DNA of 64,000 bases, taken from NCBI RefSeq assembly GCF_011058165.1, contig NZ_JAALEG010000008.1, positions 1 through 64,000 of the forward strand, given 5' to 3'. The notes under the pieces were generated by a model. The model was given only the letters and a program-made list of their open reading frames with translations. It did not search any database and was not told the DNA's origin. Source of the DNA: Rhodococcus aetherivorans (GTDB taxonomy: Bacteria; Actinomycetota; Actinomycetes; Mycobacteriales; Mycobacteriaceae). Within the stretch, counting starts at the first letter, position 1. The number at the start of each line of letters is the position of its first letter. Of this stretch, positions 61,742-64,000 are shown in pieces. Position numbers and translations under genes: made by a program.

Positions 61742-62869
61742 TCACGACCGGACCTCCCGAACCGGCCCGGCTCCGACGGTGACGGTTTCGTACACGCGCA
61801 GGATCTGCTCGGCCACCACCGGCCAGTCGTAGGAGCCGACGATCTCGTTCGCCGCCGCCACCAGGGCGCGACGGCGGGCACCGTCGTCGAGCAGGCCGCG
61901 GATCGCGGCGGCGAGAGCCTCCGAGTCGCCCAGCGGGACGAGCACGCCGGCGCGCCCGTCGCGCAGTACCCGGCGGAACGCGTCGAGTTCGCCGGCCACC
62001 ACAGGGGTACCGGCGGCCATCGCCTCCACCAGCACGATCCCGAAACTCTCCCCACCGAGGTTGGGGGCGCAGTACACGTCGGCGCTGCGCATCGCCGAGG
62101 CCTTCTCCGCGTCGGACACCTGGCCGAGCAGCCGCAGGTGCCGGGCGTACCGGCTGGCCTCCTTGCGCAACCGGTCCTCGTCCCCGCGGCCGACCACGAG
62201 GATCTCGAGGTCCGGGTAGTGCTCGACGAGCAGCGGCAACGCGCCGAGCAGCACCGCCATGCCCTTGCGCGGCTCGTCGTACCGGCCGAGGAACAGCACG
62301 GTGCGGCCGGCGCGGGGATAGCCGGGCAGCGTCGGGGCGTGAGCGAACGAGGACACGTCGACACCGTTCGGGATCTCCACGGCGTCCGAGCCGAGCGACG
62401 TCACCTGCCAGCGCCGGGCGAGTTCGGACACGGCGATGCGGCCGCTGATCTTCTCGAGATACGGCTGCAGCACACCCTGGAAGGTGCTCAGCACCAGCGA
62501 TTTGGTCGTCGACGTGTGGAACGTCGCGACGATGGGGCCCTCGGCGATCTTCAGCGCGAGCATCGACAGGCTCGGCGCGTTCGGCTCGTGGATGTGCAGG
62601 ACGTCGAAGTCGTTGTCGTTGATCCACCGTCGGACCCGCGCATAGGAGACGGGGCCGAAGCTCAGGCGCGCCACGGACCCGTTGTAGGGGATGGCGACGG
62701 CGCGCCCGGCGGAGACGACGAAGTCCGGCAGCTCCGTGCTGTCGGACGCCGGGGCGAGGACGCTGACCTTGTGGCCGCGTTCGATGAGCACGTGGGCCAG
62801 GTCCACGACGTGCGCCTGCACCCCGCCCGGTACGTCGAACGAGTACGGGCACACCATCCCGATCTTCAC
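61742..62869 (-). CDS. pimA: Phosphatidylinositol mannosyltransferase PimA
   Basis: A 375-residue GT4 glycosyltransferase that adds the first mannose from GDP-mannose to phosphatidylinositol at the cytoplasmic face of the membrane. The N-terminal glycine loop CPYSFDVPGGVQAHVVDLA, GRYDEPRKGMAVLL and the EX7E motif GGESFGIVLVEAMAAG are typical. The GTG at 62869 overlaps the acyltransferase gene by 4 nt. With pgsA and the acyltransferase it forms the conserved operon for phosphatidylinositol mannosides, which marks this as a mycolic-acid-type actinobacterium. Confidence 0.96.
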   Translation of the reverse strand: MKIGMVCPYSFDVPGGVQAHVVDLAHVLIERGHKVSVLAPASDSTELPDFVVSAGRAVAIPYNGSVARLSFGPVSYARVRRWINDNDFDVLHIHEPNAPSLSMLALKIAEGPIVATFHTSTTKSLVLSTFQGVLQPYLEKISGRIAVSELARRWQVTSLGSDAVEIPNGVDVSSFAHAPTLPGYPRAGRTVLFLGRYDEPRKGMAVLLGALPLLVEHYPDLEILVVGRGDEDRLRKEASRYARHLRLLGQVSDAEKASAMRSADVYCAPNLGGESFGIVLVEAMAAGTPVVAGELDAFRRVLRDGRAGVLVPLGDSEALAAAIRGLLDDGARRRALVAAANEIVGSYDWPVVAEQILRVYETVTVGAGPVREVRS

Positions 62870-63771
62870 CGCGCCTCCATCCGGGCCAGGCGGGCCTCGG
62901 AGAGGTCGTCGAACCAGAGCGGTTGCAGCATGTGCCAGTCCGCGGGGTGTTCGGCGATGTCGGCGGCGAAGCAGTCGGCGAGAGCCTGTGTCGCCGGCCC
63001 GATCCCGCCGGTGACGTCGAGTTCGGGGTGGACCCGGAAACCCCAGCCGCCGTCGGTGAACCAGCAGTGCACCGGCAGCAGCGGCGCGCCGGTCTCGGCG
63101 GCTAGCTTCGCCGGGCCGGCGGGCATGCGGGTGGGCTCCCCGAAGAACGTCACCGGCACGCCCTTGCGGGCCAGGTCGCGCTCGCCGAGCAGGCAGACGA
63201 TCCGGTTCTCGCGCAGCCGCGTCGCGAGCCGGTCGAACGGCGGCGACTCACCCCCGCTGAGCGGGAAGATCTCGAAGCCGAGGCTCTCGCGGTACGCGAC
63301 GAACCGCTGGTAGAGCGATTCGGGGCGCAGGCGTTCGGCCACCGTCGACAGGCCACCGTAGGTCTGCGTGCACCACACGCCGGCCATGTCCCAGTTCCCG
63401 CTGTGCGGCAGCGCGAGGATCACACCGCGCCCGGCCGCCAGTGCTTGCTCGATGTGCTCGCGGCCCTCGACGGCGTGATCGAGGGCGGCGGCCGTCACGG
63501 TCAGGTCCATCGAGGGCAGCCGGAACGCTTCCCGCCAGTAGCGGGCGTAGGACCGCACGGACTGCCGGATCAGCTCGTCCGGGACCTGCGCGGCGGGCAC
63601 GCCCAGGACCCGGGCGAGGTTGCGGCGCAACTGCTGCGGGCCACCGTGGCGCCGGGCGGCGACGTCGGCGCCGAGGTCGAACAGGCGGCAGGCGGTGGAC
63701 TCGGGCAGCGCCCGCACGAGCCGCCACCCGGCGGCGTAGCCGAGGTCGGAGGCACGTTCGGTCGCGCTCAT
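62866..63771 (-). CDS. Phosphatidylinositol mannoside acyltransferase (PatA-like)
   Basis: A 301-residue LpxL/HtrB-type acyltransferase. The HX4D catalytic motif is LPHSGNWDMAG near residue 127, followed by ERLRPESLYQRF and CLLGERDLARKGVPVTFFG. The family member in M. tuberculosis (Rv2611c) transfers palmitate to the mannose of PIM1. ATG 63771 overlaps pgsA by 4 nt, and its stop overlaps pimA by 4 nt, so the three are tightly coupled. Confidence 0.93.
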   Translation of the reverse strand: MSATERASDLGYAAGWRLVRALPESTACRLFDLGADVAARRHGGPQQLRRNLARVLGVPAAQVPDELIRQSVRSYARYWREAFRLPSMDLTVTAAALDHAVEGREHIEQALAAGRGVILALPHSGNWDMAGVWCTQTYGGLSTVAERLRPESLYQRFVAYRESLGFEIFPLSGGESPPFDRLATRLRENRIVCLLGERDLARKGVPVTFFGEPTRMPAGPAKLAAETGAPLLPVHCWFTDGGWGFRVHPELDVTGGIGPATQALADCFAADIAEHPADWHMLQPLWFDDLSEARLARMEAR

Positions 63772-64000
63772 CGGGCTTCTCCGTCGGCCGGGGTCGACGA
63801 CGGCAGGGGCAGCAGCTCGCGGGCATCCGGGGAGCGGCGCACGGCGAGCACCCGCTGGAACACGGTGATCACCGAGCCGGCGGCGAGCAGCCACATGGCG
63901 GCGTGGATCGCCCACCACACGCCGAGTCCGGTGACGCCGGCGCCGACCAGCACGATGACGAGCCGGTCGGGCCGCTCGATCAGGCCGCCGTCGGCGGACA
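63768..64000 (-). CDS. pgsA: CDP-alcohol phosphatidyltransferase PgsA (C-terminal part)
   Basis: Only the last 77 or so codons lie in the window; the 5' part runs off the right edge. The visible protein has GLIERPDRLVIVLVGAGV, which carries the usual late loop, and a membrane helix AAMWLLAAGSVITVFQRVLA ending in a Pro-rich tail. Identity as the phosphatidylinositol (phosphate) synthase rests on this and on the order pgsA, acyltransferase, pimA. The CDP-alcohol signature itself is outside the window. Confidence 0.85.
   Translation of the reverse strand, partial: SADGGLIERPDRLVIVLVGAGVTGLGVWWAIHAAMWLLAAGSVITVFQRVLAVRRSPDARELLPLPSSTPADGEAR

Overview
The window is high-GC actinobacterial DNA, most like Rhodococcus or a close mycolic-acid-containing relative (Mycobacteriales). 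The right-hand third keeps the gene order of the Mycobacterium tuberculosis Rv2578c-Rv2612c region: hisS, a metallo-beta-lactamase hydrolase, ppiB, rel, apt, a family 5 solute-binding lipoprotein, secF, secD, yajC, ruvB, ruvA, ruvC, yebC, pdxT, tesB, pdxS, a NUDIX protein, pimA, a PatA-like acyltransferase and pgsA. That identification rests on recognising the proteins and their order; no database search was run.

Left end (1-5.4 kb): a decayed catabolic locus with a truncated aromatic hydroxylase, a GntR/FCD regulator with a 25-bp palindrome in its promoter region, a quinone-oxidoreductase-like dehydrogenase and a fragment of an acyl-CoA-dehydrogenase-fold gene. A complete IS5-family element and small hypothetical genes follow. 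From 5.5 to 13 kb lie a SRPBCC protein, a flavin monooxygenase, and a five-gene operon. This operon joins a GH26-like secreted protein and a cellulose-synthase-like glycosyltransferase to a complete partner-switching set (PP2C phosphatase, STAS antagonist, anti-sigma-type kinase).

Middle (13-36 kb): an amino-acid permease, a radical SAM gene broken by one in-frame TGA, and RidA. Next comes a DUF1989 (carboxyguanidine deiminase/UAAP) operon whose carboxylase lacks both the biotin-carboxylase and biotin-carrier parts. A TetR regulator divergent from it follows, then a pair of type VII secretion substrate-like proteins. A four-gene operon comes next: a GCS2 ligase fused to a circularly permuted ATP-grasp enzyme, an AsnB-type amidotransferase, an S9 peptidase and an M20 hydrolase. 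It resembles N-acetylglutaminylglutamine-amide synthesis but uses different chemistry for the peptide bond. A small stress cluster (J-domain protein, small acidic protein, Hsp20), cytochrome oxidase subunit I and a hemerythrin follow.

Right (36-64 kb): the conserved housekeeping block is interrupted between ppiB and rel by a compact RiPP cluster (41.8-46.4 kb). It encodes a 51-residue double-glycine precursor with a TTG start, an ATP-grasp ligase of the graspetide type, a PpiC-related maturation protein and a C39-peptidase ABC exporter. The three enzyme genes overlap by 4 nt each. This is the strongest candidate for an undescribed system. Beside it are three tandem cyclophilin-like genes, the last of which has lost the catalytic arginine. 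A near-consensus LexA box precedes ruvCAB, and a 25-bp minisatellite lies upstream of pdxS.
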